From contig NZ_CP130748.1 of assembly GCF_030563405.1 (NCBI RefSeq), forward strand, positions 1,984,001-2,048,000: a stretch of DNA of 64,000 nucleotides, written 5' to 3'. Of this stretch, positions 7,920-16,310 are shown one piece after another. The first letter of the stretch is position 1; every line of letters begins with the position of its first letter. The DNA is from Vibrio sp. SNU_ST1. Its GTDB lineage: Bacteria > Pseudomonadota > Gammaproteobacteria > Enterobacterales > Vibrionaceae. The notes beneath the pieces are model-generated. The model did no database searches. It had not been told where the DNA came from and was given only the letters and a program-made list of their open reading frames with translations. A program made the translations under genes and the position numbers.

Positions 7920-9470
7920 TTAACCACCCTCTTTATCATATTGATAGATGTCACCACGATACTGTATGCCCCCTTCTTCAAACAGCACGGTTTGATAGAT
8001 GATATGCACGGGGATTCGCTTCTTGAGTCGCACCTTAGTATTAGGAGCAAGGTCGTTACTTTGGTTAGGGACTTTCCTTACCTTGGTGGCAAACAACAAT
8101 TCAGCCAACTCCTCTGCATGTTCGACACGTATACAACCTGAACTATAAGCTCGGAAGTCATCATTAAACAGGCCTTTACTTGGTGTATCGTGCAGGTAGA
8201 TGGCTCGCTTGTTGGGTGTGTTGAACTTGTACAAACCTAGTGCATTATGTGAGCCCGCCTGTTGACGCATTCGATATGGGAACGAATTGAAATTGATGGT
8301 CTGCCAATCGATATCTGTGGTGTCGACGGTTTCCATAGTGCGCCAACCATCAATGACTTGGAAGTCGTGTGTTTCTAGGTAGCTTTCGTCCGCTTTTACT
8401 TTAGGCAAGATGTCTTTCACCATGATTTTCCATGGCACGTTCCAAGTCGGGTTTAGGATGACCGAATCTAGGTTTATCTCTAAAAGCGGTGTTTTTCGCG
8501 ACTTTCTGCCCACGACAACTTTGGACTCAAAGACCTCTTCACCATCTTCCCAATACTTCATATCAAAACTAGGGACGTTGACGACAATGAGAGAGTCTCT
8601 GTCTCGTGGCCACAAACGCACGCGTTCCGCATTCAGAGCCAAAGAAGTCAATCGGTCATCAAAGCTCATGTTGATCCATTTCATCGTATCTGGCCCGACG
8701 ACCCCATCGTCTGTAAGGCCGTGCATGCGCTGGAATGATTTAATCGCCGTTTGCAGATCTCGATCGAACTCTGGGAAATCGACCGCGATCATCGAGGTAT
8801 CAACACCGACCAAAGCAATACGCTCAACAAGAATGGCTTTGTCTGAAAGCTGGTCACCCAAGCGCTTCAAACCTTTCTGTCTATAACGTTCAATATTGAG
8901 CTCAGAGGCGGTTTCTAACACCGAATAGGTTGCTTTGAATTGGTCAAAGTCCCCAACAGGCGGCGCGTAAGACAACACCATCTCCAATAAGTAATCATTG
9001 GCGACACTGCTTTTTAATCTCATCAGAATATGTGGAGAAGGCGCTGGTAACTTGGAATGTAACTTGCCTGAGAAATACCACTCTTTACCGGCAAGTGGCG
9101 CATTTTCAACATAGCTTAGGTAATAGATAAAGGTATCGGTTAATAAGATGTCCAACTCTTGCCATTGCCCACGAGATTGGTACTCACGGATTTGCTTAAG
9201 TTGTCGGTCAAAAAGCGGTGCCATTTGCGCTTGTTCTAAAAGCGACAATTGGAATTCAAACGCTTTAACAAGTTCAGGGGAGTCCCACAGAATAGGCAGA
9301 GAAGAGTCTTGATAAATACTCTGGGTAAGCTCTGGATAAATCAGCATAAAAGAGAGTTCTGAATCAGCCGGAATAAATCGGCTCTCGTCAGAACTCGTAT
9401 AGCTCCATGCATGCACAGAAACTAACACCAATAATCCACAGAAGTATTTCGCTAACATGCTTAATCCCAT
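7920..9470 (-). CDS. ldtD: L,D-transpeptidase LdtD (YcbB)
   Basis: Periplasmic L,D-transpeptidase that forms 3-3 crosslinks between meso-diaminopimelate residues of adjacent stem peptides. A signal peptide (GLLVLVSVHAWS) is followed by an N-terminal YcbB-specific domain. A peptidoglycan-binding repeat lies at about 225-270 (AIKSFQRMHGLTDDGVVGPD). The YkuD catalytic domain has the motif HDTPSKGLF, then SSGCIRVEH with the active-site Cys. Length 516 is typical of the long YcbB subgroup. The ATG at 9470 is used; the upstream TTG is unlikely, and an ATG at 9458 (preceded by ggga) is also possible. It is upstream of mepK on the same strand. Confidence 0.93.
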   Translation of the reverse strand: MGLSMLAKYFCGLLVLVSVHAWSYTSSDESRFIPADSELSFMLIYPELTQSIYQDSSLPILWDSPELVKAFEFQLSLLEQAQMAPLFDRQLKQIREYQSRGQWQELDILLTDTFIYYLSYVENAPLAGKEWYFSGKLHSKLPAPSPHILMRLKSSVANDYLLEMVLSYAPPVGDFDQFKATYSVLETASELNIERYRQKGLKRLGDQLSDKAILVERIALVGVDTSMIAVDFPEFDRDLQTAIKSFQRMHGLTDDGVVGPDTMKWINMSFDDRLTSLALNAERVRLWPRDRDSLIVVNVPSFDMKYWEDGEEVFESKVVVGRKSRKTPLLEINLDSVILNPTWNVPWKIMVKDILPKVKADESYLETHDFQVIDGWRTMETVDTTDIDWQTINFNSFPYRMRQQAGSHNALGLYKFNTPNKRAIYLHDTPSKGLFNDDFRAYSSGCIRVEHAEELAELLFATKVRKVPNQSNDLAPNTKVRLKKRIPVHIIYQTVLFEEGGIQYRGDIYQYDKEGG

Positions 9471-9538
9471 CACCAATCATCCCATAAGTATGGCAAAGAA
9501 ATAGGAGTAAGCATGTTATTTTTGAGAGGCTATATATA

Positions 9539-10636
9539 TCAGATTGAACTCCAGTGATTATCCCACTGGACCGATGATTGCTGAATTGATTTTTCAAAAG
9601 GCTTGCGTTGGCTAACCACACTCCCCGCCCCAGAGCTGAGTCGAAACTCACCATCAAGCAGCACTGCACCAGAAGCATCAGATAGCGCAGAGAGTTCTAC
9701 TAGTTCTTTAGTCTCCTTAGACCAAATACCGTAGCAATTGCCTCTTGGCGAGGTCGCAATAATCCAATCATCAGAAGCCGCAATACTTGCGATATAGTGA
9801 TTGAACCTTGCCCATTGCTCTGGCTCTGCGTTCAGTGATTCAAACTGCCCACCTTTGGTATGCATCGCCAAAAGTGAAGGATACTCATCCGGCTCACCAC
9901 GATATTGCTGGCCACAAAGCACAGTTTCAGCACCATCATGGGCTAGGTGACGAATACTCAATTTCTTATCCAGCAATTCAACCTGATCAAGTAGCACGCC
10001 TTCAGGTGAAACATAGCTCAAACTCGGCTGCATCGAATCCAAATTTTTAGGTGTTCTACCATCAGTATGAACGCCACCAACGCCGATCGCGAGATTACCG
10101 TCAGGCATGATGATCACTTCATGTGGGCCAATGCCGAAATCAGTAAACTCATCAACTTTACGATAGCCTTGCTCGACATTGTAAACGCCAATAACGCCTT
10201 GACTGCTGTCCGTTTTACCTTCGGTGGCATACAGTAACTTGCCATCTAATGAGTAAACACCATGGCCATAGAAGTGACGGTTCTTCCCTTTCACAACTAA
10301 CTTGATTTGCTCACCGTTTTTATAGTCAAAAACCATAAAATAATCACCAGGACGACGAGCAAAAACAACCGCATGCGATAATGTTGGGCAAATCGCAACG
10401 CCATGGCCACGATCGGGAATCGGCAATTGACTCAGCGGCATACCATATTCGTCAGCCACAACCGCTGAATATTGGCCACGACCATTAAGCGCACAGCCGA
10501 TCAGTTGAGGATCATTAGATGTGCTCACAGCGCCAGAGCGACTAGCACACCCAAATGGCAGTACAGGAACAGCTGCACAACCCAGTGCAGCCTTGAGTAG
10601 CGTTCTTCGTATAGTATCAGTCACCATCGGTAGCAT
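9539..10636 (-). CDS. DUF1513 beta-propeller-like exported protein
   Basis: Last gene of the imelysin operon. It has 365 residues. The start has a double-Arg signal (DTIRRTLLKAALG) followed by LPFGC, so it may be Tat-exported and perhaps lipid-anchored, although the lipobox is poor. The body has WD40-like repeats of the DUF1513 family (IGPHEVIIMPDGNLAIGVGG, GHGVYSLDGKLLYATEG). It overlaps the preceding imelysin gene by 20 nt, which suggests translational coupling. Homologues regularly accompany imelysins and a DUF1111 di-haem protein. The molecular function is unknown; a periplasmic scaffold or binding role is inference. Confidence 0.85.
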   Translation of the reverse strand: MLPMVTDTIRRTLLKAALGCAAVPVLPFGCASRSGAVSTSNDPQLIGCALNGRGQYSAVVADEYGMPLSQLPIPDRGHGVAICPTLSHAVVFARRPGDYFMVFDYKNGEQIKLVVKGKNRHFYGHGVYSLDGKLLYATEGKTDSSQGVIGVYNVEQGYRKVDEFTDFGIGPHEVIIMPDGNLAIGVGGVHTDGRTPKNLDSMQPSLSYVSPEGVLLDQVELLDKKLSIRHLAHDGAETVLCGQQYRGEPDEYPSLLAMHTKGGQFESLNAEPEQWARFNHYIASIAASDDWIIATSPRGNCYGIWSKETKELVELSALSDASGAVLLDGEFRLSSGAGSVVSQRKPFEKSIQQSSVQWDNHWSSI

Positions 10637-11678
10637 TGAATCCTATTACCACGCCAAGCTCTATCGCCACTTCTTCATGAATCAGGTACTTCAAGCGTTC
10701 TAATTTATTGTATTGAGTCAGCACATCTCGGTAACCTTCTTTGCTCTGCAGCAGAGTGAACAAGCTAGAATCTGTCGGCCAAGTCTCTAGTGTTAGCGTG
10801 AACTGGGCAGCAACACGCTCTGCAAGGTCACTTAACCCCTTCTCTTTCAGCAATCCATCCAAGCCATTGCCATCAGCGAGGTAAAGCTTCTCAAGCGCTG
10901 CTACATTGGCTTTTAGTTGAGTCATCGAGGTTTGTGCGCGCCATGATTCTGAGAAATACGGACGCGGATGACCAATTTTAGCCATCGGACGGCTCAGCTT
11001 TTTCATACTGTAATCAAGTTGATTCGTCAGCAAAGCAATGTATTCCGACTCCCAACGCATCTCGTCTAGAGCTACCCAAGGGTTAACTTGCCATGCCTGT
11101 GCAATAGAAGACGATTTAAGTGCCAAGTTTTCAGCAATCGCTTGCGATGATTGGCAACCAAGATCTTTATCTTGAAGTAATGGCGATTGGGCGTCATAAA
11201 GAGACCATTCCAAAGCGCCTAGCCCTTGAACTGTCACACTTTGCTGAGCAATTTCATCTTGAGACCAAGACTTATCTTGCTGAGTCAGTTGACGCATTTT
11301 TAGGCCGGTGGTGTTCTTTTTGTCTGGCCAGAATTGAATATTCCAGCTCTCTTCAAGTGCCGCAGTTGGACCTCTTTCTTGGCCTTGAAGTGCCATCCAG
11401 CTGTTCATGGTGAGCTGCCACTGACTTTTCAAAGCATCTAACTCAACATCATTAGTTTGGCAGTAACCCTGCATCAAGACTTCTAGCTCGTTGGCTTGCT
11501 TGGCGAATAGGACTGCAGAATCAAACTCTTGTTGATAGACACTGCGACTGATGTGGTCGGTCGTATCAGCTTGATAAGACACACCGTTAACCTCAGGTGA
11601 AGCGGCTTGCTCACCCGATGATTGGCAGCCTGCCATGATTAATACCGACAAAGGCATTAACAAAAATTTATGTGTCAT
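10617..11678 (-). CDS. Imelysin-family lipoprotein, second copy, motif His missing
   Basis: Imelysin/peptidase-M75-like protein of 353 residues. The signal ends in the lipobox IMAGC, so it should be an outer- or inner-membrane lipoprotein. It is distant from the first imelysin of the same operon. Where imelysins carry GxHxxE, this one reads GLGALE, with Gly in place of His and the Glu kept. The metal-binding site proposed for the family is therefore altered. Ribosome-binding site aagg 7 nt before the ATG. It lies between the di-haem protein and the DUF1513 gene. A partner or regulatory role beside the intact imelysin is inference. Confidence 0.85.
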   Translation of the reverse strand: MTHKFLLMPLSVLIMAGCQSSGEQAASPEVNGVSYQADTTDHISRSVYQQEFDSAVLFAKQANELEVLMQGYCQTNDVELDALKSQWQLTMNSWMALQGQERGPTAALEESWNIQFWPDKKNTTGLKMRQLTQQDKSWSQDEIAQQSVTVQGLGALEWSLYDAQSPLLQDKDLGCQSSQAIAENLALKSSSIAQAWQVNPWVALDEMRWESEYIALLTNQLDYSMKKLSRPMAKIGHPRPYFSESWRAQTSMTQLKANVAALEKLYLADGNGLDGLLKEKGLSDLAERVAAQFTLTLETWPTDSSLFTLLQSKEGYRDVLTQYNKLERLKYLIHEEVAIELGVVIGFNATDGD

Positions 11679-11738
11679 GCTGTTACCTTACTTGCTAATT
11701 TTTCTTTTAATTATATGAGTTCATTAAATGCGAAACGA

Positions 11739-11770
11739 CCGCTGACCTCGTATTCCTACAAGTTCAGCGG
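11739..11770 (-). promoter_or_regulatory. Intercistronic hairpin in the imelysin operon
   Basis: The stem ccgctga (11739-11745) with tcagcgg (11764-11770) is extended by imperfect pairs. It has no T-run. It may tune expression of the genes downstream of the di-haem gene. Confidence 0.4.
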
Positions 11771-11820
11771 TTGTGTTCTTTGGGTTAACTAGATCTTTGA
11801 ACGACTGAATCTCAGACCGA

Positions 11821-13209
11821 CTATAGCGAATTCAAAAACGCCAGTAGTGCTTCACGCTCAGTGGTATTCAAAGACAGAACGTTTTGTTTCGCCATTTCTG
11901 CTTCACCACCGTGCCAAAGTACCGCTTCCATAACGTTTCTTGCGCGACCGTCATGAAGCAGGAACGTATGACCATTCACTTCTTTGGTATAGCCTAATCC
12001 CCATAACGGTGTCGTGCGCCACTCTTGGCCATTAGCAAGATACTCAGGGCGATTATCCGCCAAACCTTCACCCATATCGTGCAACAACATGTCTGTGTAT
12101 GGACTGATTAACTGCTTAGACAACGCAGGTAAACCTTCACGTTCTGCAGTGCGAATTTCAGCTTGGTGACAACTTTGGCAACCAACGTCTTTAAATAACC
12201 TTTTACCTTGAACAACGGCAGGGTTGTCCACGTTGCGACGAATAGGTACCGCTAGATGCTGCGAATAGAACTCAACGAAGTCTAAGATGTTATCACTGAC
12301 TTCTGGCTCACCACCATTCGGAAAGTCATCACAGGTCGATTGTGCAGATGTGCAGTTTTCATTAGGGAATAATCGACTCGTTAAACCTAAATCACCGTTA
12401 AACGCAGCCGCATTTTGCTGCATTAGGTTTGGCTGACCAGCTTTCCAACCGAATCGACCCAACGCCATTTCGTTAGTTTGAACATCAAGAACGTAGTTCG
12501 CTTTGCCTGAAACACCTTGCTTGTCGGCCAACTGCTGTTTAGCAAATCCGAGAATCGTTTCTTTTGAAATGCTCTCAAGCAGACCAAGACCAATCATTGG
12601 CGGCGCGACACGAGCAGAAAATTCTGTTTTAGGATGCATCTCGCCGAAAGCAAGCTCAGTAATCTTTAGGCTTGGTTTACGCAGAGTTACGACTGTGCCG
12701 TCTTTGAATTCAACAGGAACATCCGTGTAGCTAATGTTCACTTTACCCTCAGGCTTTACACCTTGAATTGCGAAATCTTGTAGTTGTCCACCGTAAGTCG
12801 GCTCTGGAATACCACCATCACGAATGAAGGCTTGTCTCTGCTCTGGCGTTTCAGCCGGGATACTTAAGCGGACCAACAATGAAACCGCGTTCTGGTCATC
12901 TTTTTCAGGCGCATGACCACGACCATCTTTGATATGGCAGTTTTGACAACCGTTGGTATTGAATAGTGGGCCTAACCCATCACGCGCATCGGTTGATGAC
13001 GGCGCAGGAACCCAAGGATTTCTAAAGAAGCTGTTACCTACGCTGAAATCCAAGCGTTTGCTCATTGGCAAGTTGGCGGCAGGAAGAGAAAAAGCGTTCG
13101 CGCCCTCTTTCTTTACTGTGGTTTTGCCACCAGAGTAGGTTTCATGGGCGTGTAATGGGGATAAGAAAAACAGTGCGGTTAATAGTGAGGCTGAGAGATA
13201 CGACTTCAT
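11821..13209 (-). CDS. Di-haem oxidoreductase family protein (DUF1111)
   Basis: Secreted c-type cytochrome of 462 residues, distantly related to di-haem peroxidases. A signal peptide ends near residue 21 (SPLHA). Two haem-binding motifs are seen: CQNCH at 88-92 and CQSCH at 344-348. The C-terminal part has TPLWGLGYT and the HDGRARNVMEA element typical of the family. I start at the ATG at 13209, which has aagg 7 nt upstream and an immediate signal peptide. The frame extends 22 codons further upstream without a ribosome-binding site. It sits between two imelysins. A redox role in periplasmic iron handling is plausible but unproven. Confidence 0.9.
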   Translation of the reverse strand: MKSYLSASLLTALFFLSPLHAHETYSGGKTTVKKEGANAFSLPAANLPMSKRLDFSVGNSFFRNPWVPAPSSTDARDGLGPLFNTNGCQNCHIKDGRGHAPEKDDQNAVSLLVRLSIPAETPEQRQAFIRDGGIPEPTYGGQLQDFAIQGVKPEGKVNISYTDVPVEFKDGTVVTLRKPSLKITELAFGEMHPKTEFSARVAPPMIGLGLLESISKETILGFAKQQLADKQGVSGKANYVLDVQTNEMALGRFGWKAGQPNLMQQNAAAFNGDLGLTSRLFPNENCTSAQSTCDDFPNGGEPEVSDNILDFVEFYSQHLAVPIRRNVDNPAVVQGKRLFKDVGCQSCHQAEIRTAEREGLPALSKQLISPYTDMLLHDMGEGLADNRPEYLANGQEWRTTPLWGLGYTKEVNGHTFLLHDGRARNVMEAVLWHGGEAEMAKQNVLSLNTTEREALLAFLNSL

Positions 13210-13276
13210 ACATTGCCTTGCTGTGTTTTTGATTTTAGTTTTTATTAGGGAGTAACTTTTTTGAATAACAAACAAT

Positions 13277-13299
13277 TAAGGGCTCAATAAGAGCCCTTA
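13277..13299 (-). promoter_or_regulatory. Stem-loop between imelysin 1 and the di-haem gene
   Basis: A perfect 9-bp stem taagggctc/gagccctta with a 5-nt loop. The minus-strand continuation is T-rich but has no clean T-run, so this is a partial terminator or attenuator. Confidence 0.5.
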
Positions 13300-13321
13300 C
13301 AATAGTTTTGAACTCGGGTTC

Positions 13322-14581
13322 TTAAAACTCGTGATCCGCTGTGTCTGGGTTTAGGCTATCAATGCCAATAACACCAGCAGCACGCTCGATTGCAGCGGTT
13401 TGAGACACTAGCGCAACAATAGTTTTGTTTACGAGTGCGTTACCCGCAGCATTGTCAGCAGCAATTAGCTGATCGAAGTGCTGGTTGTTTTTCTCTGCAG
13501 AAACAACAAGCTGACCAACTTGTGCACGTGCTAGATCAAACTGCTTTTGAATCTCTTTTGCAGCTTGCTCGTCTTTTTGCTCAACGAGGTCAAACAGGCT
13601 AGGACCAGAAAGTAGAGAACCGTCTTCACGCTTGTACAGGCCAGTGTATACGTTGTAGATACCTTGCTCGTTGTAATAGTGAGAATTGTGCGTGTTATCC
13701 GAGAAACAATCGTGCTCGTCTTCAGTAGAGTTTGCTTCTAAAGCCACTTTCATACGCTCACCCGCTAGTTCACCTAAAGACAGTGACCCCATACCAAATA
13801 GCATTTTACGTAGGCCGTTCTCGCTAGATTCAGAAAGAAGCTCTTGACGATAGTTGCCCTTCTCGCCTTCAGCCCACTGCTTTTCCATCCACTCTAGGTC
13901 TTGGATAAGGAGTTCCGCAGAGGCTTTTAAGTATGCGCCACGACGGTCACAGTTACCATTAGTACACTCAGCGCCAACAACGAAATCAGTGTAAGCACGC
14001 TCACCTGCACCGCTGTTTGTGCCATTTAAGTCTTGACCCCAAAGTAGGAATTCAATCGCGTGGTAACCAGACGCTACGTTCGCTTCAGAACCACCGATCT
14101 CGTTTAGGTCTGCAATTAACTCTGGAGTAATGTTAGTTGCGTCTACTGTTGTTTGACCAATTTGGAACGTCTTATTTGCAACGATGTTTGCGCTAGCGCC
14201 TTCGTTACCAAGCTCATATTGGTAATCAGTCGAAACGTAATCGATAAGGCCTTCATCTAGCGGCCATGCGTTTAATTGGCCTTCCCAATCATCTACAACA
14301 ACGTTACCAAAGCGAAATACCTCAGACTGTTGGTAAGGTACACGAGACTCAAGCCAAGCTTGCTTTACTTGTTCGAAATTACCAGCAGAAGGAGAAGCTA
14401 AGAAGGTATCAATAGAAGAGTTCAACGCTTTTGCTGTAATTACTGAATCTGCAAACACTGCATGAGCAATATCGGCGTAATGTTCTACAACTTGATCTTG
14501 AGTTACTGCTGCAAAAGAAGAAGCAGAGGCAAAAATGAGTGACGAAGTTACGGCTTTTGTCACTAAAGATTTAATGGTCAT
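13322..14581 (-). CDS. Imelysin-family periplasmic protein (IrpA-like)
   Basis: First gene of the operon, 419 residues. It has a cleavable signal peptide (SSLIFASASSFA). The family motif GxHxxE is intact as GYHAIEFLLWG near residue 165. Other imelysin features are the early NVVVDDWEGQLNAWPLDEG and the SLSLGELAGERM segment in the second half. The closest named relatives are the iron-regulated IrpA/ICMP proteins, thought to bind metal in the periplasm. A good match to a Fur box lies about 45-65 bp upstream, so expression probably rises under iron limitation. The peptidase label of the family is not supported by clear catalytic residues. Confidence 0.92.
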   Translation of the reverse strand: MTIKSLVTKAVTSSLIFASASSFAAVTQDQVVEHYADIAHAVFADSVITAKALNSSIDTFLASPSAGNFEQVKQAWLESRVPYQQSEVFRFGNVVVDDWEGQLNAWPLDEGLIDYVSTDYQYELGNEGASANIVANKTFQIGQTTVDATNITPELIADLNEIGGSEANVASGYHAIEFLLWGQDLNGTNSGAGERAYTDFVVGAECTNGNCDRRGAYLKASAELLIQDLEWMEKQWAEGEKGNYRQELLSESSENGLRKMLFGMGSLSLGELAGERMKVALEANSTEDEHDCFSDNTHNSHYYNEQGIYNVYTGLYKREDGSLLSGPSLFDLVEQKDEQAAKEIQKQFDLARAQVGQLVVSAEKNNQHFDQLIAADNAAGNALVNKTIVALVSQTAAIERAAGVIGIDSLNPDTADHEF

Positions 14582-14624
14582 GAAGCATCCTTGTTGAGCT
14601 TTGAATTATTATTCGTAGTAATAG

Positions 14625-14645
14625 TGCAAACCATTATCATTTACA
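14625..14645. promoter_or_regulatory. Probable Fur box upstream of the imelysin operon
   Basis: On the minus strand the sequence reads tgtaaatgataatggtttgca, an imperfect palindrome around tgataat. It resembles the GATAATGATWATCATTATC consensus and is correctly placed before the first gene. The match was judged by eye. Confidence 0.6.
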
Positions 14646-14700
14646 CTACAGGTTTGAATCATACAAACTTACAATTTTATTGCAAGATAAATACAAAAAA

Positions 14701-14718
14701 ACCTCACATTTGTGAGGT
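14701..14718 (-). terminator. Terminator of ribA
   Basis: The stem acctcac/gtgaggt with loop attt is followed by seven T on the minus strand. It lies 40 bp after the ribA stop. Confidence 0.85.
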
Positions 14719-14758
14719 CTTTAAATACTTTTGTGCTATAGCAACGAAAGAAGGTTTA

Positions 14759-15355
14759 TCAAATATCCAGATTATGCTTGCCGTGTGAGACTTTCGCCTT
14801 TAGATAGCTTTCATTACCCGACTTGATATGAGCAGAGGTGTTCACCACTTCTTCAATCTCAATACCGAAAGATTTCAGTTCATTGATTTTCTTAGGGTTA
14901 TTAGTCACCAAACGAATTTTTGTGGTTCCTAAAGCGCGAAGCATTTCTGCCGCTTCGGTAAAGTCACGTAAATCATCACCAAAACCTAGGTGGTTATTCG
15001 CTTCATAGGTGTTCATGCCTTCGCTTTGCAGACGGTACGCATCGATTTTGTTATACAAACCAATACCACGACCTTCTTGGCGTAAGTAAAGAATCACTCC
15101 CCCCGTCTCACCCATAATTCTGATGGTTTCATCTAACTGCTCACCACAGTCACAGCGAGAAGAATGAAAAACATCACCAGTCAGGCACTCAGAGTGCATA
15201 CGAACAAGAGGTATGTCTTGTGTCTTATCCGCTGATTTAAATATCACAGCAACATGCTCTTTATCTGTTTTCAATCCATGAAAAGACAGAAGTTCAGCAT
15301 CAATACTGCTTGTTACCCCTACTTTGAAATCTATTCTGGCACGCACTTCCGCCAT
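14759..15355 (-). CDS. ribA: GTP cyclohydrolase II
   Basis: Opens the imidazole ring of GTP and releases formate and pyrophosphate, the first step of riboflavin synthesis. The 198 residues match RibA throughout. The zinc site is formed by the cysteines in [11 protein letters not shown] and the preceding [17 protein letters not shown], and [10 protein letters not shown] in the C-terminal part, are the nucleotide-binding and catalytic regions. The start used is the ATG at 15355 (AEVRARIDF), with gtgag upstream. Thirteen upstream codons lack support. It is monocistronic, with its own terminator. A perfect 21-nt palindrome lies about 135 bp upstream and may be an operator. Confidence 0.95.
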   Translation of the reverse strand: MAEVRARIDFKVGVTSSIDAELLSFHGLKTDKEHVAVIFKSADKTQDIPLVRMHSECLTGDVFHSSRCDCGEQLDETIRIMGETGGVILYLRQEGRGIGLYNKIDAYRLQSEGMNTYEANNHLGFGDDLRDFTEAAEMLRALGTTKIRLVTNNPKKINELKSFGIEIEEVVNTSAHIKSGNESYLKAKVSHGKHNLDI

Positions 15356-15488
15356 AACTATACTCACTTGAAAATTCGATGTATTTAACAACACTACACT
15401 ATATGTCTAGGCAATATTTTGTAGCTAACTATCTAATGATAGACACTATGAGGCTGTTAACAATTTTTTTCAAGGTCGACCACGTACA

Positions 15489-15509
15489 AATTGTTATATT
15501 ATAACAATT
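15489..15509. promoter_or_regulatory. Perfect 21-nt AT-rich palindrome upstream of ribA
   Basis: Arms of 10 nt (aattgttata and tataacaatt) flank a central T. It lies between the terminator at 15529 and the ribA start. It looks like an operator for a dimeric regulator; which one is unknown. Confidence 0.45.
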
Positions 15510-15528
15510 AATTTTCTAGGTAACAAAA

Positions 15529-15559
15529 AACCCCACATTGGTATGACCAACATGGGGTT
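15529..15559 (-). terminator. Terminator at the end of the nrf/small-gene transcript
   Basis: An interrupted stem (aacccca/tggggtt plus ttggt/accaa) is followed by six T on the minus strand. It lies 46 bp after the small gene at 15606. Confidence 0.8.
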
Positions 15560-15605
15560 AAAAATCAATCAGTAAAGGTTTTAGTGATGCTTTGTTGCTG
15601 AACAG

Positions 15606-15782
15606 TTAGCCTACTTGTGCTTGCTTCCAGATAATAAGCTGAACCCAAGCATTTTCTAATTCTGCTAACTCTTCGCGCGTAAGTATGGATATGCTCGATT
15701 TCGCACTGTATTTTTCAGCCCATTTATCGGATTGAACATGAGTATGGAACTCTTTTTTCAAACTTGAGGTTACATTATCCAC
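15606..15782 (-). CDS. Small uncharacterised protein at the end of the nrf cluster
   Basis: Not recognised. It encodes 58 residues, mostly polar, predicted helical in the second half (LTREELAELENAWVQLIIWKQAQVG), with no signal peptide or membrane helix. The start is a GTG at 15782 placed 7 nt after aagga; a GTG two codons upstream would be too close to that site. The good ribosome-binding site and the terminator directly after it support a real gene. It follows nrfF by 87 bp with no terminator between, so it may be the last gene of the nrfBCDE-dsbE-nrfF transcript. Function unknown. Confidence 0.6.
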   Translation of the reverse strand: MDNVTSSLKKEFHTHVQSDKWAEKYSAKSSISILTREELAELENAWVQLIIWKQAQVG

Positions 15783-15869
15783 AGACACATCCTTAATACT
15801 ATTTAACCTTTACGATCTGTCGATAATACAAAATATTGCTCAATTGGTAAACAGTAATATGTGATTTTT

Positions 15870-16310
15870 TTATATTTTATTCTTAACACTTACAACTAAT
15901 AAATATATAAATATGATCAACATAACAACCGGAAGTAACCAAAGTAATAGGTTTGAATAGTTCATTTTTGGTTTATATAGAACAAACTCACCGAATCTAT
16001 ATGTCATATATTGGGTTATTTCATTATTGCTCTTGCCTGACTTAACCATATTAAAGACAACGAGACGCAAATCTTTTGCTATTGGGGAATTTGATTCTAT
16101 TAAGTTTTGATTCTGACACTGTGGGCAGCGCAGCGATTTTGCCAAACTAATAGCACGCTGTTGTTGATTAGGGCTTTCAAACTCAAATAACTCTACCTGA
16201 ATACTTGTATCTTTATCACTCGCCGTAAACAAATCCTCTGCTATTACAGGGAAGTTGACGACAATAGCAGCGCTAAGTATGAGCACTATGTTGAGCAGGA
16301 ACTTCATCAT
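15870..16310 (-). CDS. nrfF: Haem lyase subunit NrfF (CcmH family)
   Basis: Membrane-anchored thioredoxin-like helper of the NrfEFG haem lyase that attaches haem to the CxxCK site of NrfA. The 146 residues include a signal or anchor helix at the start (LLNIVLILSAAIVVNFPV). The CcmH motif RCPQCQNQNLIESNSP, with the redox Cys pair, lies at about 61-76. YRFGEFVLYKPK follows, and a C-terminal membrane helix (LLLWLLPVVMLIIFIYLLVV). It overlaps the upstream dsbE gene by 4 nt. Placement in an nrf locus separates it from the general CcmH of cytochrome c maturation. Confidence 0.9.
   Translation of the reverse strand: MMKFLLNIVLILSAAIVVNFPVIAEDLFTASDKDTSIQVELFEFESPNQQQRAISLAKSLRCPQCQNQNLIESNSPIAKDLRLVVFNMVKSGKSNNEITQYMTYRFGEFVLYKPKMNYSNLLLWLLPVVMLIIFIYLLVVSVKNKI

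Noticed and set aside
8410-8886. 158-codon plus-strand frame
   Set aside because: It is fully antisense to ldtD, whose motifs are intact; codon use follows the opposite strand.
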